Made by a program: the position numbers and the translations under genes
Origin: Patescibacteria group bacterium
Lineage (GTDB): Bacteria; Patescibacteriota; JABMPQ01; JAQVVF01
Reading direction: 5' to 3'
DNA: 45,939 nt
Assembly (NCBI GenBank): GCA_028699085.1
Contig: JAQVVF010000009.1
Location: forward strand, 1 to 45,939
Notes under the pieces: generated by a model
What the model saw: the letters and a program-made list of their open reading frames with translations, nothing else
Database searches by the model: none
What the model was told of the DNA's origin: nothing
Shown here: piece after piece, positions 1 through 8,194 of the stretch
Numbering within the stretch: the stretch's first letter is position 1
How the letters are laid out: each line of letters starts with the position of its first letter

Positions 1-227
1 GATTTTAGCGAGTGTGTAAAAAAATTAATGAAATCTTTCTTTGAACTAGCAGAATTTGCTTCAACATAATTTGCCAAGATACTTGTTCCGCTTCTTAATA
101 ATTGCTTTGAGATAATATCGTTAACATTGCTTTTTGATAATTTGTCGATAAATTTTATTAGTCTTAAAACAAAGCAGTACAGTCGTTTTTTAAATTCAAT
201 TTTAAATTTTGAATTGTCATTTTGCAC
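1..227 (-). CDS. Four-helix-bundle (S23-like) protein, 3' end beyond window
   Basis: The minus strand reads open from a GTG at 227 to the window edge. The residues around RLYCFVLRLIKFIDKLS and LLRSGTSILANYVEA match the four helix bundle protein family (the TIGR02436 type once called S23 ribosomal protein), which is common in Patescibacteria, often encoded in or near rRNA genes and intergenic repeats, and of unknown function. The GTG is preferred because the family usually begins with a short polar stretch before the SKFKIEFKKRLY-type helix. An earlier GTG overlapping the stop of the upstream gene is also possible. Only about 75 codons are visible. The start lies in an AT-rich repeat that recurs at 39750-39834. 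Confidence 0.7.
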   Translation of the reverse strand, partial: MQNDNSKFKIEFKKRLYCFVLRLIKFIDKLSKSNVNDIISKQLLRSGTSILANYVEANSASSKKDFINFFTHSLK

Positions 228-250
228 TTTGATTTTTGATTTTTTAATTA

Positions 251-982
251 TCACATAGTTCTCTTTTCGCGATTCATTTTGCCCAATACGGCCTTTGCCA
301 TATCCGGTCTATTGGTAATAATTCCATCAACTCCTAATTCCATCACCCACCGTAAATCTAGCGACCAATTGACAGTCCAAGTATTAATTTTGATGCCTAG
401 ATTATGGACTTTTTTAACTCTCTTTCTAGTTAAAAATCCATAATAAGGATGAACATAATTTAACTCATTCTTCTGCAGAAATTTAAGGTTATTATTTCGA
501 AGTTGCCAACACAATAAGGCAATTTTTATTTGACGATCAATTTCTTTAATTCTTAAGATAATTTTTCTGTTGAAAGATGAAATTATTACTTTATAACGAA
601 GATTATATTTGTCTAAAAGTGCAATTAATTTATCAATACATTCTAAAGGAATATTTTTTACTTCAAAATTATAATTTGTTTTTCCTAATGTTACTTTTAT
701 AACTTCTTCCAAAGTTGGGATTGCTTCTCCGTGAACTTTTATTTTTTTTAAATCAGCCAAAGTAAAATATTGGACTAAACCAGAACCATCAGTCATGCGA
801 TCAATTGCTGAGTCATGAAAAACTATGAGTTCATTATCTTTTGTCACTCTAATATCAAGTTCAATCATATCTGCACCATAAGTACAGGCCTTTCTAAATG
901 AATCAAGCGTATTCTCAAAAGCATATGATGAAGCACCTCGATGAGCAATAATTAATGGCGGTTCTTGAAAATTATTTTTCAT
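251..982 (-). CDS. Glycerophosphodiester phosphodiesterase family protein
   Basis: A 243-residue protein of the GDPD family, which hydrolyses glycerophosphodiesters to glycerol-3-phosphate and an alcohol using a metal-dependent TIM barrel. Visible motifs in order are the HRG at residues 14-16, E23-N24, the metal-binding E41-x-D43 and H56-D57. The end of the barrel (GVDGIITNRPD) is also intact. There is no signal peptide, so a cytosolic enzyme is expected. The start overlaps the end of the oxidoreductase alpha-subunit gene by 11 nt, so it is probably co-transcribed with that operon although unrelated in function. It occupies the place where the beta-subunit gene might have been expected. Confidence 0.88.
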   Translation of the reverse strand: MKNNFQEPPLIIAHRGASSYAFENTLDSFRKACTYGADMIELDIRVTKDNELIVFHDSAIDRMTDGSGLVQYFTLADLKKIKVHGEAIPTLEEVIKVTLGKTNYNFEVKNIPLECIDKLIALLDKYNLRYKVIISSFNRKIILRIKEIDRQIKIALLCWQLRNNNLKFLQKNELNYVHPYYGFLTRKRVKKVHNLGIKINTWTVNWSLDLRWVMELGVDGIITNRPDMAKAVLGKMNREKRTM

Positions 983-2132
983 ATAAAAACTGAGAAGTTG
1001 GCAAAAATTTATTTTGTTCTAAATCTTGAAAAACTTTTCTAATATCATCTAGCACTGTATCATGCCCGCCTAAGCCATAAATATAAGATGCAACTTGAGG
1101 TTGTAATTTTTGAGAGCTTAAAGAGAACATGACATCAGAATATAAAGGAGGATTAGCACCAAAAGCGATTGATCGATCTAAAACTGCAACTTTCTTAGCT
1201 TTTGATAGAGCCTTAGCAATTTCTTGATAAGGAAATGGACGGAATAATATTGGCCTGATTAAACCAACTTTTTGACCTTTGGCTCTTAATTCATCAATAA
1301 CAACTTTTGAAGTTGAAGCTGTCGAAGCTAAAATAATGATGATTGTTTCTGCGTCTTCTGTTTTATATTCTTCTATTAAATTATATTTTCGATCAGTTAA
1401 TTTTGATAATTCTGAACCTATTTCTAAAAATTCCAGGCCAACATTTTTGTAAATTTCAAATTGCTGTTTTTTTATTTCGGTAAAAGTATTAGGCAATGAT
1501 AATGGACCATAGGTTGTCGGATTTGCGACATCAAGAAGTGGACGATCTGGCTTGAATTCGCCAACAAAATTTTTGACTACATTATCTTCTAAAACAAAGG
1601 TTTTCTCAACGCTATGAGAAGTTGTAAAACCATCTTGGCAAACCATAGTTGGCAAAAATAATTTTTCCGCTAATTTTTGGGCGATTATTGAAAAATCATA
1701 AACTTCTTGATTGTTGCCACAAAATAATTGGATCCAGCCTGTATCTCTTGCTCCCATGGCATCCGAATGATCACTATGAATATTTATTGGCGCTGATAAA
1801 GCACGCATCACAAGATGCATGACAATTGGCAAACGCAAGCCTGAAGCAACTCCTAAAACCTCCCACATCAAAGCTAAACCAAGAGAAGAGGTAGAAGTAA
1901 TTGTTCTTGCTCCACTGGCTTCTGCGCCAACACAAGCTGACATTACAGAATGTTCTGATTCAGCGGGAATAATTTTTGAATCAACTTTGCCGTCAGCAAC
2001 AAGTTTTGCAAAAAATTCGATGATGAATGTTTGAGGACAAATTGGGTAGATCGAAACAACATCAGGATTTATCTGGCGCATTGATTCAACTGCAGCTTGA
2101 GAACCTGTTATTGCTTTAAAATTTTTATTCAT
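972..2132 (-). CDS. porA: 2-oxoacid:ferredoxin oxidoreductase alpha subunit (PorA-like)
   Basis: A 386-residue homologue of the alpha subunit of pyruvate or 2-oxoacid:ferredoxin oxidoreductase, which oxidatively decarboxylates a 2-oxoacid to acyl-CoA and reduces ferredoxin. The N-terminal pyrimidine-binding-type domain with the AESEHS and GARTITSTSS segments and the C-terminal transketolase-like domain (KVGLIRPILFRPFP) are both present. The usual YPITP motif reads YPICP (Cys32), so the residue normally contributing to substrate binding has changed. It follows the gamma and delta genes in a tight operon. A beta subunit with the TPP site is not found in the window, so either it is encoded elsewhere or the complex is unusual. 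Confidence 0.92.
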   Translation of the reverse strand: MNKNFKAITGSQAAVESMRQINPDVVSIYPICPQTFIIEFFAKLVADGKVDSKIIPAESEHSVMSACVGAEASGARTITSTSSLGLALMWEVLGVASGLRLPIVMHLVMRALSAPINIHSDHSDAMGARDTGWIQLFCGNNQEVYDFSIIAQKLAEKLFLPTMVCQDGFTTSHSVEKTFVLEDNVVKNFVGEFKPDRPLLDVANPTTYGPLSLPNTFTEIKKQQFEIYKNVGLEFLEIGSELSKLTDRKYNLIEEYKTEDAETIIIILASTASTSKVVIDELRAKGQKVGLIRPILFRPFPYQEIAKALSKAKKVAVLDRSIAFGANPPLYSDVMFSLSSQKLQPQVASYIYGLGGHDTVLDDIRKVFQDLEQNKFLPTSQFLYEK

Positions 2133-2156
2133 AATTAATTCTTAATAATTTTATTA

Positions 2157-2411
2157 TTATTTCATTGTGATCGCTTTTTTAGGACATTCATGCGCACAAA
2201 TTCCGCAGCCTTTGCAATAATTCAAATCAATGTAATCTAATTTGTCATCTTTGGCTTTAATACAATTTTCAGGACATTGCTGAACACAGTTTAGACAATT
2301 AACACATTTTTTTCGATCAACTACAGGAATTTGTAATTTCCAAGAGCCAGTTTTGTTCTCTTTTGATGAGCCTGGATTAATAATTTTCGCGCCAATATGC
2401 AAATCTGTCAT
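2157..2411 (-). CDS. porD: 2-oxoacid:ferredoxin oxidoreductase delta subunit, 2[4Fe-4S] ferredoxin type
   Basis: An 84-residue electron-transfer subunit. Two ferredoxin motifs are complete: C36-x2-C39-x2-C42-x3-C46-P and C66-x2-C69-x2-C72-x3-C76-P, each ligating one [4Fe-4S] cluster as in PorD. The first 30 residues are the usual short extension that packs on the gamma and alpha subunits. The gene sits 24 nt upstream of the alpha gene and 14 nt downstream of the gamma gene. Order gamma-delta-alpha is typical of four-subunit 2-oxoacid oxidoreductases. Confidence 0.93.
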   Translation of the reverse strand: MTDLHIGAKIINPGSSKENKTGSWKLQIPVVDRKKCVNCLNCVQQCPENCIKAKDDKLDYIDLNYCKGCGICAHECPKKAITMK

Positions 2412-2425
2412 AAATTTTAATTTAA

Positions 2426-3004
2426 TTATTTTATTCCATCATAACCAGCTTTTATTGCTTGCAAGTTTTTTTCTGTCATTTCTTTTCCGTATCTTGCTGG
2501 AAATTCTTTGTTAATTGTTTCAATGACATTATCAAGACTAATAAATTTTTGGTTATTAATTTCTAAAACTTTTATTAATGCACCAAGTAAAACAGTATTT
2601 GGAATTGTTTTACCAAAAATTTCTTTAGAAAGAGTATTGGCATCAACTGAATAAATTTTGGCTTTGCTTTTTAATATTTTATTAATTTCCTCACTTGATT
2701 TTTCCGAATTAACTAAGACCATTTGTTGGTCTGTAAAATCTTTCGCGATATTCTCCGTATTCAGTAAAGTTTGATCAATAACAACTGAAACGTTTGGATT
2801 GTAAACTTGAGAATAAATTCTGATTGGTTCATCAGAAATTCTGACAAAAGCCATTAATGGCGAGCCTGAACGTTCAGGTCCGAAATATGGAAAGGCTTGC
2901 GCATATTTGCCAAAATTGATAATGCTTTCAGCTAAAAAATGCGCAACTGTATTAGCGCCTTGTTGAGCTCGAGCATGGATTCTGATTTCGAATATATTTT
3001 GCAT
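2426..3004 (-). CDS. porG: 2-oxoacid:ferredoxin oxidoreductase gamma subunit
   Basis: A 192-residue gamma subunit. The start of the domain (RIHARAQQGANTVAHFLAES) and the segment FPYFGPERSGSPLMAFVRISD are characteristic of the family that binds the CoA side of the reaction. The usual GxGGQG pattern near the N-terminus reads ARAQQGA, and the rest is well kept. It is the first gene of the minus-strand operon. Its start faces a divergent promoter for the plus-strand gene at 3076. Confidence 0.93.
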   Translation of the reverse strand: MQNIFEIRIHARAQQGANTVAHFLAESIINFGKYAQAFPYFGPERSGSPLMAFVRISDEPIRIYSQVYNPNVSVVIDQTLLNTENIAKDFTDQQMVLVNSEKSSEEINKILKSKAKIYSVDANTLSKEIFGKTIPNTVLLGALIKVLEINNQKFISLDNVIETINKEFPARYGKEMTEKNLQAIKAGYDGIK

Positions 3005-3009
3005 GATTG

Positions 3010-3038
3010 TTGACTTAAGAATTTATTTTTGTTAAATT
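3010..3038 (+). promoter_or_regulatory. Sigma70-like promoter for the 3076 gene
   Basis: TTGACT at 3010-3015, a 17-nt spacer and TAAATT at 3033-3038 give a near-consensus pair. The expected transcription start near 3045 leaves a leader of about 30 nt that carries the strong Shine-Dalgarno sequence GGAGGAGG at 3063-3070. Confidence 0.55.
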
Positions 3039-3075
3039 TAGTTGTTCGTACTCTAGCAAATTGGAGGAGGAAAAA

Positions 3076-3657
3076 ATGGAGATAAGAAAAGGGACGTGGC
3101 GGACTGTTTTTTTAATTGGACCGTTTGCTATTAAAACTGCTTTTGCAGGAATAAATTTGGAATGCGGATATATTCGGTCTTTATTGTCCTTACGCAAATC
3201 AAAAGTGTATAGTTTTAAGGATGCATGCTCTTTATGGAAAGATCATCTATTTGATCCTTTGTCCTGCAAAGATGGCGCGAAGTATTATTTTTTTCATGGT
3301 CCAATTGAAAATTGGCGGGAATTTTGGTATTACTTGAAATATAGAAAAAGTAATATGATGCCAACCTTTTTTTCAAATGGTTTGTTCAGTATTCAAAGAA
3401 GAGGATCGGCTATGCATGAATCTGATTTTCTGAAATTGAATCAAGCTCTTATGGAAGTATATCATAGAGATATACAGATACCAGCTTGCGTAGCCCATCT
3501 TTTATCTGGTGCATTTTCTCATCACTGGATACCTGCAAATTTTTGTTATGACAGAAATGGAAATCTGCGAATGGTAGACTATGGCGAACCTGATGTTTTA
3601 TGGTTTTTATTAAGATATCCTGATTTTTTTGAACCCTTCCGTAAGTCATCAAAGTGA
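3076..3657 (+). CDS. Small kinase-fold-like protein, probably lacking the catalytic Asp
   Basis: A 193-residue soluble protein. The ATG at 3076 is chosen because a TTG at 3061 lies in the Shine-Dalgarno sequence itself. It resembles the minimal core of the protein-kinase/aminoglycoside-kinase fold. WRTVFLIGPFAIKTAF near the N-terminus looks like the strand carrying the ATP-binding lysine (K20). HHWIPANFCYDRNG followed by NLRMVDYG looks like the catalytic and metal-binding loops (N155, D168-Y169-G170). The Asp normally two residues after the conserved His is missing (HHW), which suggests a pseudokinase or a highly divergent enzyme. It has its own promoter, strong SD and terminator. The fold assignment is an inference from motif spacing. 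Confidence 0.6.
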   Translation: MEIRKGTWRTVFLIGPFAIKTAFAGINLECGYIRSLLSLRKSKVYSFKDACSLWKDHLFDPLSCKDGAKYYFFHGPIENWREFWYYLKYRKSNMMPTFFSNGLFSIQRRGSAMHESDFLKLNQALMEVYHRDIQIPACVAHLLSGAFSHHWIPANFCYDRNGNLRMVDYGEPDVLWFLLRYPDFFEPFRKSSK

Positions 3658-3667
3658 TGGCTTTTTT
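3643..3667 (+). terminator. Rho-independent terminator of the 3076 gene
   Basis: The stem AAGTCATCA / TGATGGCTT (one G-T pair, 3-nt loop) is followed by six T. It overlaps the stop codon of the gene. Confidence 0.7.
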
Positions 3668-3679
3668 ATTTGCAAATAA

Positions 3680-3790
3680 CCAAGAAACAAGATACAAACA
3701 AATCTCCAATAAAAATAACCAATAATCAAATTCGACGAGTTTGTTTATTCGAATTTGGATATTTTAATTTGTTTGTTTCTTGTATCTTGG
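3680..3790. repeat. Nested intergenic inverted repeat
   Basis: Outer arms of about 24 nt (3680-3703 and 3767-3790) are imperfectly inverted, both rich in CAAGA/ACAAACAAAT. Inside them lies a perfect 9-bp inverted pair CAAATTCGA / TCGAATTTG. On the minus strand it directly follows the stop of the CapA-like gene, so it may act as a processing or termination structure. A similar A/C-rich inverted repeat follows radA at 44570-44620. Confidence 0.55.
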
Positions 3791-3793
3791 CCA

Positions 3794-4891
3794 TTAGAAA
3801 TTTATTATACTACTTTTTAATTCCATTTGATTAAATATTTTGCTTTTTTCAGCATCATTTGCAATTCTTGGCTGATTATAATTTTCAATTATCACTGGAA
3901 TAAATTCGGCTTGATTAAATCGATTATCTTTATATTTTAATTTTACGATAACACCTTCTTTTGTTTCTTTGGACCATTCTTGATCAAAAACAAAATTTCC
4001 CATGGAATAAATAATATATTTGTCTTTGTATTTTTCAGTTGTCTCAACCCAATGAGGATGAGAGCCTAGGACTAAATCAGCGCCATTATCGATTGCGCTA
4101 TGAGCAAAATTAACTTGCTCTTCAATCGGCTTTGGACTATATTCTTCTCCAGCATGCATATAAACTATAACGCTGTCTGCTTGTTTCTTTGCTTCAGTAA
4201 TATCAATTTTTACTTGATTGATATCCAAAAAAGCAACGTCTGGTTCATTTTCGCTCAAATGAGTTTCAAAGTCAATGCCATCAGAATAGGTATAAGCCAA
4301 AAAGGCAAACTTTTTGCCTTTCGATTCAACAATTGCAGATTTATGAGCTTCTTGAAAATTTATTCCTGCTCCACAAAACTTTATATTATTTTGATTTAAG
4401 AGGTCAAATGTAAAAAGCAAACCTTCAGATCCCTGATTTTTAGTGTGATTATTAGCTAAAGACAAAACATCAAATCCAGCTAGCTTGATTCCCTCAATGA
4501 ATTCTGGTTCAGCTTTAAAACTCATTCCTTCAGCAACTAAATCGCCTTTGTTCAAAAATGGAGCTTCTAAATCTCCAAAAGTGATATCGCCTTGCGATAG
4601 GATATCGTTAATTTTTCGAAATGGCAATGAATTATCCCCTGATTCCTTTATTTTTACACCAACAGTTCTTGACAGGATAATATCGCCAACTGCAGTTAAA
4701 TTGATTTCAGGATTTTCTTCTATTTTTTCTTCTATTTGTTTTTGTTCTTTTTTAGATGAGGTTAGGTCAATTATTGTTCCATCTTCAGCAACAGATTTTT
4801 TGTTGCTTTTAGTAAAAAAAAGAAAGCCAAAAATTGAAGCAATAATTAAAATCGTACCTAACAATATTATTTTGTTTGGTGATTTTTCCAT
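3794..4891 (-). CDS. CapA/PgsA-family metallophosphatase, membrane anchored
   Basis: A 365-residue member of the PGA_cap (CapA) family, related to calcineurin-like phosphoesterases and originally linked to poly-gamma-glutamate capsule synthesis. Residues 8-27 form one membrane anchor, followed by a charged linker and the catalytic domain. Visible metal-site motifs are NLTAVGDIILSR, GDLEAPF, LANNHTKNQG, MHAGEEY, GSHPHW and YSMGNFVFDQ. No other capsule genes adjoin it, so the substrate is unknown; a cell-envelope role is inferred from the anchor. It is followed at 4896 by the phosphatidyltransferase genes, which lie upstream in the direction of transcription. Confidence 0.9.
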   Translation of the reverse strand: MEKSPNKIILLGTILIIASIFGFLFFTKSNKKSVAEDGTIIDLTSSKKEQKQIEEKIEENPEINLTAVGDIILSRTVGVKIKESGDNSLPFRKINDILSQGDITFGDLEAPFLNKGDLVAEGMSFKAEPEFIEGIKLAGFDVLSLANNHTKNQGSEGLLFTFDLLNQNNIKFCGAGINFQEAHKSAIVESKGKKFAFLAYTYSDGIDFETHLSENEPDVAFLDINQVKIDITEAKKQADSVIVYMHAGEEYSPKPIEEQVNFAHSAIDNGADLVLGSHPHWVETTEKYKDKYIIYSMGNFVFDQEWSKETKEGVIVKLKYKDNRFNQAEFIPVIIENYNQPRIANDAEKSKIFNQMELKSSIINF

Positions 4892-4895
4892 ATCA

Positions 4896-5501
4896 TTAAT
4901 TCAACATCTTAAAATCTTTGCTATTCTGAATTTTTTCTAGTTTAAATTTTGCACGGCCTTTAAATTTTTTTAGTTTTATCATCAAATCTATCAAAGCTGC
5001 AATTCCAAAACCGATTGTAAATAACGCCAAGTAATTCTTATAAGGCAAACCGAAAAGATAGAAAATACCAGTTGCATAAACAAAAACAATCGCTATTTCT
5101 GAAACAACTAATTTGTCGGCAAACCATTCTCGCCTGATTAAGTAAACAAAAACAATTCCTAAAAATCCAACGAATACTACAGCTACATAAATTAAAAATA
5201 TTAACTTCGGAAGATCAAGTCTGAAGGTAACAAATAAAACAGTTCCAGCAACTAACAAAGTATCAGCTATTGGTTCAAGCATTACTCCTAATCTAGATTT
5301 TTGATTGAAAAGACGGGCAATATTGCCATCCAAAGTGTCAGTCAAAATTCCAATAACAAATAACCATTTTACTAACCAGATATGATTGTTGGTAAAAAAT
5401 AAAGCTATGATTGTTAAGGCAATTAAAATTCTGATACTAGTCAAAATGTTTGGAATTTTAATGATGTCTTTGATTTTTGGTTTTTCACTTTTTCTTTGCA
5501 T
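4896..5501 (-). CDS. CDP-alcohol phosphatidyltransferase (PgsA-like), paralogue 2
   Basis: A 201-residue integral membrane enzyme that transfers a phosphatidyl group from CDP-diacylglycerol (or a CDP-alcohol) to an alcohol. The family signature is clear: D55-x2-D58-G59-x2-A62-R63, then G72-x3-E76-x3-D80. The third of the four metal-binding or catalytic acidic residues is Glu instead of Asp. About five or six hydrophobic segments are seen. It overlaps the end of the paralogue at 5485-6042 by 17 nt, so the two are translated from one message. Confidence 0.85.
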   Translation of the reverse strand: MQRKSEKPKIKDIIKIPNILTSIRILIALTIIALFFTNNHIWLVKWLFVIGILTDTLDGNIARLFNQKSRLGVMLEPIADTLLVAGTVLFVTFRLDLPKLIFLIYVAVVFVGFLGIVFVYLIRREWFADKLVVSEIAIVFVYATGIFYLFGLPYKNYLALFTIGFGIAALIDLMIKLKKFKGRAKFKLEKIQNSKDFKMLN

Positions 5502-6042
5502 ACATTACACTTGAATATAAATAATAAAATAAATAGATATAAATATAAACAAACATAAACCAGGCAATATATTCTTTGGCTGGTAAATCAAAAAAATAAA
5601 ATATAATTAATGTGAATAAAACAACTGCCGTTGATTTTGATTCTATTTTTTTTCCAAAATCCCAGAATGAAAGAATCTTTTTTCCAAGTAAAGTCAAAAT
5701 GAGATAAGAAAGCAGAACAATAAAAACAAATGGCAATCCAAAATATAAAATATAAATTGGAAAATCTAACTTAAAAATTGCATAAATTAAACAGATGGCA
5801 ATAAATCCTGCATCGGCATAAGAATCAAAGAGCATGCCAAATTTGGTGCTTACTTTAAAATGCCTTGCCCAACTACCATCAATTTTGTCGCTAATAATTG
5901 CAAGAACAACTAAAATCTGTAAAAGTAAAAAATTGATATCAATAAATAGTGCAGCAAAGACTACAAAAATTACAATGGATCGGAAAAGCGATAAAGCATT
6001 AGGAACGTTAAGTAATTTTTTTTTGCTTTTTGTTTTTGCCAT
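5485..6042 (-). CDS. CDP-alcohol phosphatidyltransferase family protein, paralogue 1
   Basis: A 185-residue multi-pass membrane protein with a full signature: D52-x2-D55-G56-x2-A59-R60, then G69-x3-D73-x3-D77. It should use Mg2+ or Mn2+ to join a CDP-activated lipid to an alcohol, for example in phosphatidylglycerophosphate or inositol-type lipid synthesis; the acceptor cannot be read from sequence. The tandem with the neighbouring paralogue suggests two steps or two partner subunits. The start overlaps nothing, and yqeY ends 4 nt further on. Confidence 0.83.
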   Translation of the reverse strand: MAKTKSKKKLLNVPNALSLFRSIVIFVVFAALFIDINFLLLQILVVLAIISDKIDGSWARHFKVSTKFGMLFDSYADAGFIAICLIYAIFKLDFPIYILYFGLPFVFIVLLSYLILTLLGKKILSFWDFGKKIESKSTAVVLFTLIIFYFFDLPAKEYIAWFMFVYIYIYLFYYLYSSVMYAKKK

Positions 6043-6046
6043 TAAT

Positions 6047-6496
6047 TTAGCCTAACTTTTTTTTGACAATTGCGCCAACCATTTTTCCATCAGCTTTACC
6101 TTTTAACTTGCCCATTGCCTGCCCCATTACTTTACCGAAATCAGATGGACCAGATGGCTTGAATTGAGCGATAATGTCATCAATAACTTTTTCTACTTCT
6201 GCCTCTTCCATTTGTTTTGGCAGATAAACTTTTAAAATTGCTAGTTTCTGTTCTTCTTCTTTTATTAGATCTTCTCTTTTTCCAGACTTAAATGATTCAA
6301 TTGAATCATTAATTTGTTTAATCTGTCTTGCAATGACTGTCTGCGTTTCTTCATCAGTTAGACCTTGCTCTCTTTTTTTCTTAGCAATTTCTTCATTTTT
6401 GATTTCTGAATTTATAAGTCTCAAGAGTGTTGATTTGGCTTGGTCTTTAGCTTTTAAAGCTGTTATTAAATCTTTGTTAATTTGATCTTTGAGCAT
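6047..6496 (-). CDS. GatB/YqeY domain protein
   Basis: A 149-residue YqeY family protein, similar to the C-terminal tRNA-binding domain of GatB. The opening MLKDQINKDLITALKAKD, the region around YLPKQMEEAEVEKVIDDIIAQ and the glycine-rich FGKVMGQAMGKLKGKADG are typical. The free-standing form is thought to bind tRNA or a related RNA, with no firm catalytic role. It is short, cytosolic and probably co-transcribed with the phosphatidyltransferase genes downstream. Confidence 0.92.
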   Translation of the reverse strand: MLKDQINKDLITALKAKDQAKSTLLRLINSEIKNEEIAKKKREQGLTDEETQTVIARQIKQINDSIESFKSGKREDLIKEEEQKLAILKVYLPKQMEEAEVEKVIDDIIAQFKPSGPSDFGKVMGQAMGKLKGKADGKMVGAIVKKKLG

Positions 6497-6516
6497 GAAT
6501 TTATGATTAAAATATA

Positions 6517-6702
6517 TTATTTGATGTAAGTCGTAAAAAACTTATACCCAGCTTCGTATTTTTTTTCGCCTTTATATTTGATAAACATTCCATATGAAAA
6601 ACCAGCTAGAATTGCAGCTAGTACTAAGACTGAAGTGGCAATCGCTGTAATATTAACTATTTTGGTTGAACTTTTGGTTGTTGTCAGAGTTTTTTTTGAC
6701 AT
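6517..6702 (-). CDS. Small single-pass membrane protein
   Basis: A 61-residue protein with a basic, Thr-rich N-terminus, one hydrophobic segment (about residues 18-40) and a short basic tail. No family is recognised. Its placement 20 nt upstream of yqeY and the ATG start make it a plausible real gene, possibly the first in the minus-strand operon that runs to capA. Confidence 0.5.
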   Translation of the reverse strand: MSKKTLTTTKSSTKIVNITAIATSVLVLAAILAGFSYGMFIKYKGEKKYEAGYKFFTTYIK

Positions 6703-6775
6703 AATTAAAATTAGTAATTTGTTAACTAGTGATTAGTTACTTATAATTTATATTACAATAAAATAATGCTTTTGA

Positions 6776-6805
6776 AAAGAAAAAAGCACTCTTAAAAGTG
6801 CTTTT
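6776..6805 (-). terminator. Terminator after the HtrA gene
   Basis: On the minus strand the stem AAAAGCACT / AGTGCTTTT with a 6-nt loop is followed by a run of T. It lies 23 nt past the protease stop codon. Confidence 0.8.
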
Positions 6806-6827
6806 AGATAACAATTTATTAACCTTT

Positions 6828-8135
6828 TTAGCTTTTTCTTTCTTCTAATTTAAGTTTAACTTCTTTTTCTTCTCCTTTATGAGAAATTTTTAATATAATT
6901 TCATCGCCAATCTTATATTTTGAGATTAATTTTGCTAATGTATTATTGGAATCAACTTTTGTGCCGTTCAGCTCGAGGATGATATCATTTTCGACAATAC
7001 CAGCTTTATCAGCGGGACTTCCAGGAACAACTGCAACCTCGTCTTTATTTGTTCCTCGTAAGACAATAGCGCCATAATCATTTTTTAGATTATTTTTAGA
7101 GGCAATGCTTTTGTCGATGATTTGATAACGAACGCCAATGAAAGGAGTACTAATCTTGCCATCCTTTTTAACAGAATCAATATCCTGTTTAGCATCATTG
7201 ATTGGAATTGCAAAGGCAATAGATTGACCAGAATAATCCATAGCAGTATTGATGCCAACAACTTGACCATCGAGATTAATTAACGGTCCACCAGAATTTC
7301 CTGGATTAATCGCTGCATCAGTTTGGATGATATTGTCTAGCTGTTCAATAACTTGACTAAATTCATCACCAGCTGTAATGGCACGGCCTAATCCAGAAAC
7401 AACACCTTTGGTTACGGTATTATGATATTCTCCCATAGCATTGCCGATTGCAATTACAGTTTGACCGATTTGTAATGAATCAGAATTACCTAAATCAGCT
7501 GGAGTTAAGTTTTTAGCATCGATTTTTAAAACTGCAACGTCATTGGTTGGATCAATGGCCTGGATTTTTGCATCGTATTTTTTATTATCATTTGTGACAA
7601 CTGTGTAGCTTGCTTCCTGATCAGAAACGACGTGACGATTAGTTAAGATAACGCCATCTGATGAAATGACAAAACCTGTTCCACCACCAATTTCTTGCTG
7701 GCCATTTTGTTGATTTTGCTGTTGTTCATTCAAATTAGAATCTTCAAAAAAATCTTTGAAGAATGGATCATTTTCGAATGGAGAAGAGTTATACTGATAT
7801 AGTTTTTGTAGATCTTTGGAAACAACAATAGAAACAACTGATGGCTGAACTTTTTTTACGACATCGATAGTTTGAGATTCTTCTTTGACAGTGATAGTTT
7901 TGTCTGGAATAGTTAGTTTTTTATTGCTTAGACTTTGAACAATGACGTTGCCTAACCCACTGAAAGCAAAGCCTGCAATTGACGAAATAATAAAACTTAC
8001 GATAATACAGATTACAATGACTTTGAAAATCTCTAAGGACTTTTTAGGCTTAGAAATTTTTTCTTTTGTGGGAAAATTGACTGCTGGCACAACTTTTTGT
8101 TCTTCTTTAATGTTTTGTGTTTGATTACTTAACAT
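6828..8135 (-). CDS. htrA: HtrA/DegQ-like trypsin-family serine protease with PDZ domain
   Basis: A 435-residue membrane-anchored protease. A basic cytosolic segment (1-35) and one TM helix (about 36-60) are followed by the trypsin-like domain with a full triad: H168 (LTNRHVV), D199 (NDVAVLKI) and S281 (NPGNSGGP). A Gln/Asn-rich loop precedes it at about 136-147. A single PDZ domain (about 350-430, with PADKAGIVENDIILELNG) ends the protein. Known HtrA proteins degrade misfolded envelope proteins, and this one should act outside the membrane. It is monocistronic with its own terminator. A TATACT lies only 3 nt before the ATG, so a very short leader is possible. Confidence 0.95.
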   Translation of the reverse strand: MLSNQTQNIKEEQKVVPAVNFPTKEKISKPKKSLEIFKVIVICIIVSFIISSIAGFAFSGLGNVIVQSLSNKKLTIPDKTITVKEESQTIDVVKKVQPSVVSIVVSKDLQKLYQYNSSPFENDPFFKDFFEDSNLNEQQQNQQNGQQEIGGGTGFVISSDGVILTNRHVVSDQEASYTVVTNDNKKYDAKIQAIDPTNDVAVLKIDAKNLTPADLGNSDSLQIGQTVIAIGNAMGEYHNTVTKGVVSGLGRAITAGDEFSQVIEQLDNIIQTDAAINPGNSGGPLINLDGQVVGINTAMDYSGQSIAFAIPINDAKQDIDSVKKDGKISTPFIGVRYQIIDKSIASKNNLKNDYGAIVLRGTNKDEVAVVPGSPADKAGIVENDIILELNGTKVDSNNTLAKLISKYKIGDEIILKISHKGEEKEVKLKLEERKS

Positions 8136-8194
8136 AGTAGTATAGTTTATTTACAATTTCAGTTTAATAGTTTGAGCTGAAAATTCGCTGAAAA

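Noticed and set aside
1819-2034. Plus-strand frame opposite porA, and similar shadows across the window
   Set aside because: Antisense of a strongly conserved coding region with no signals of its own.
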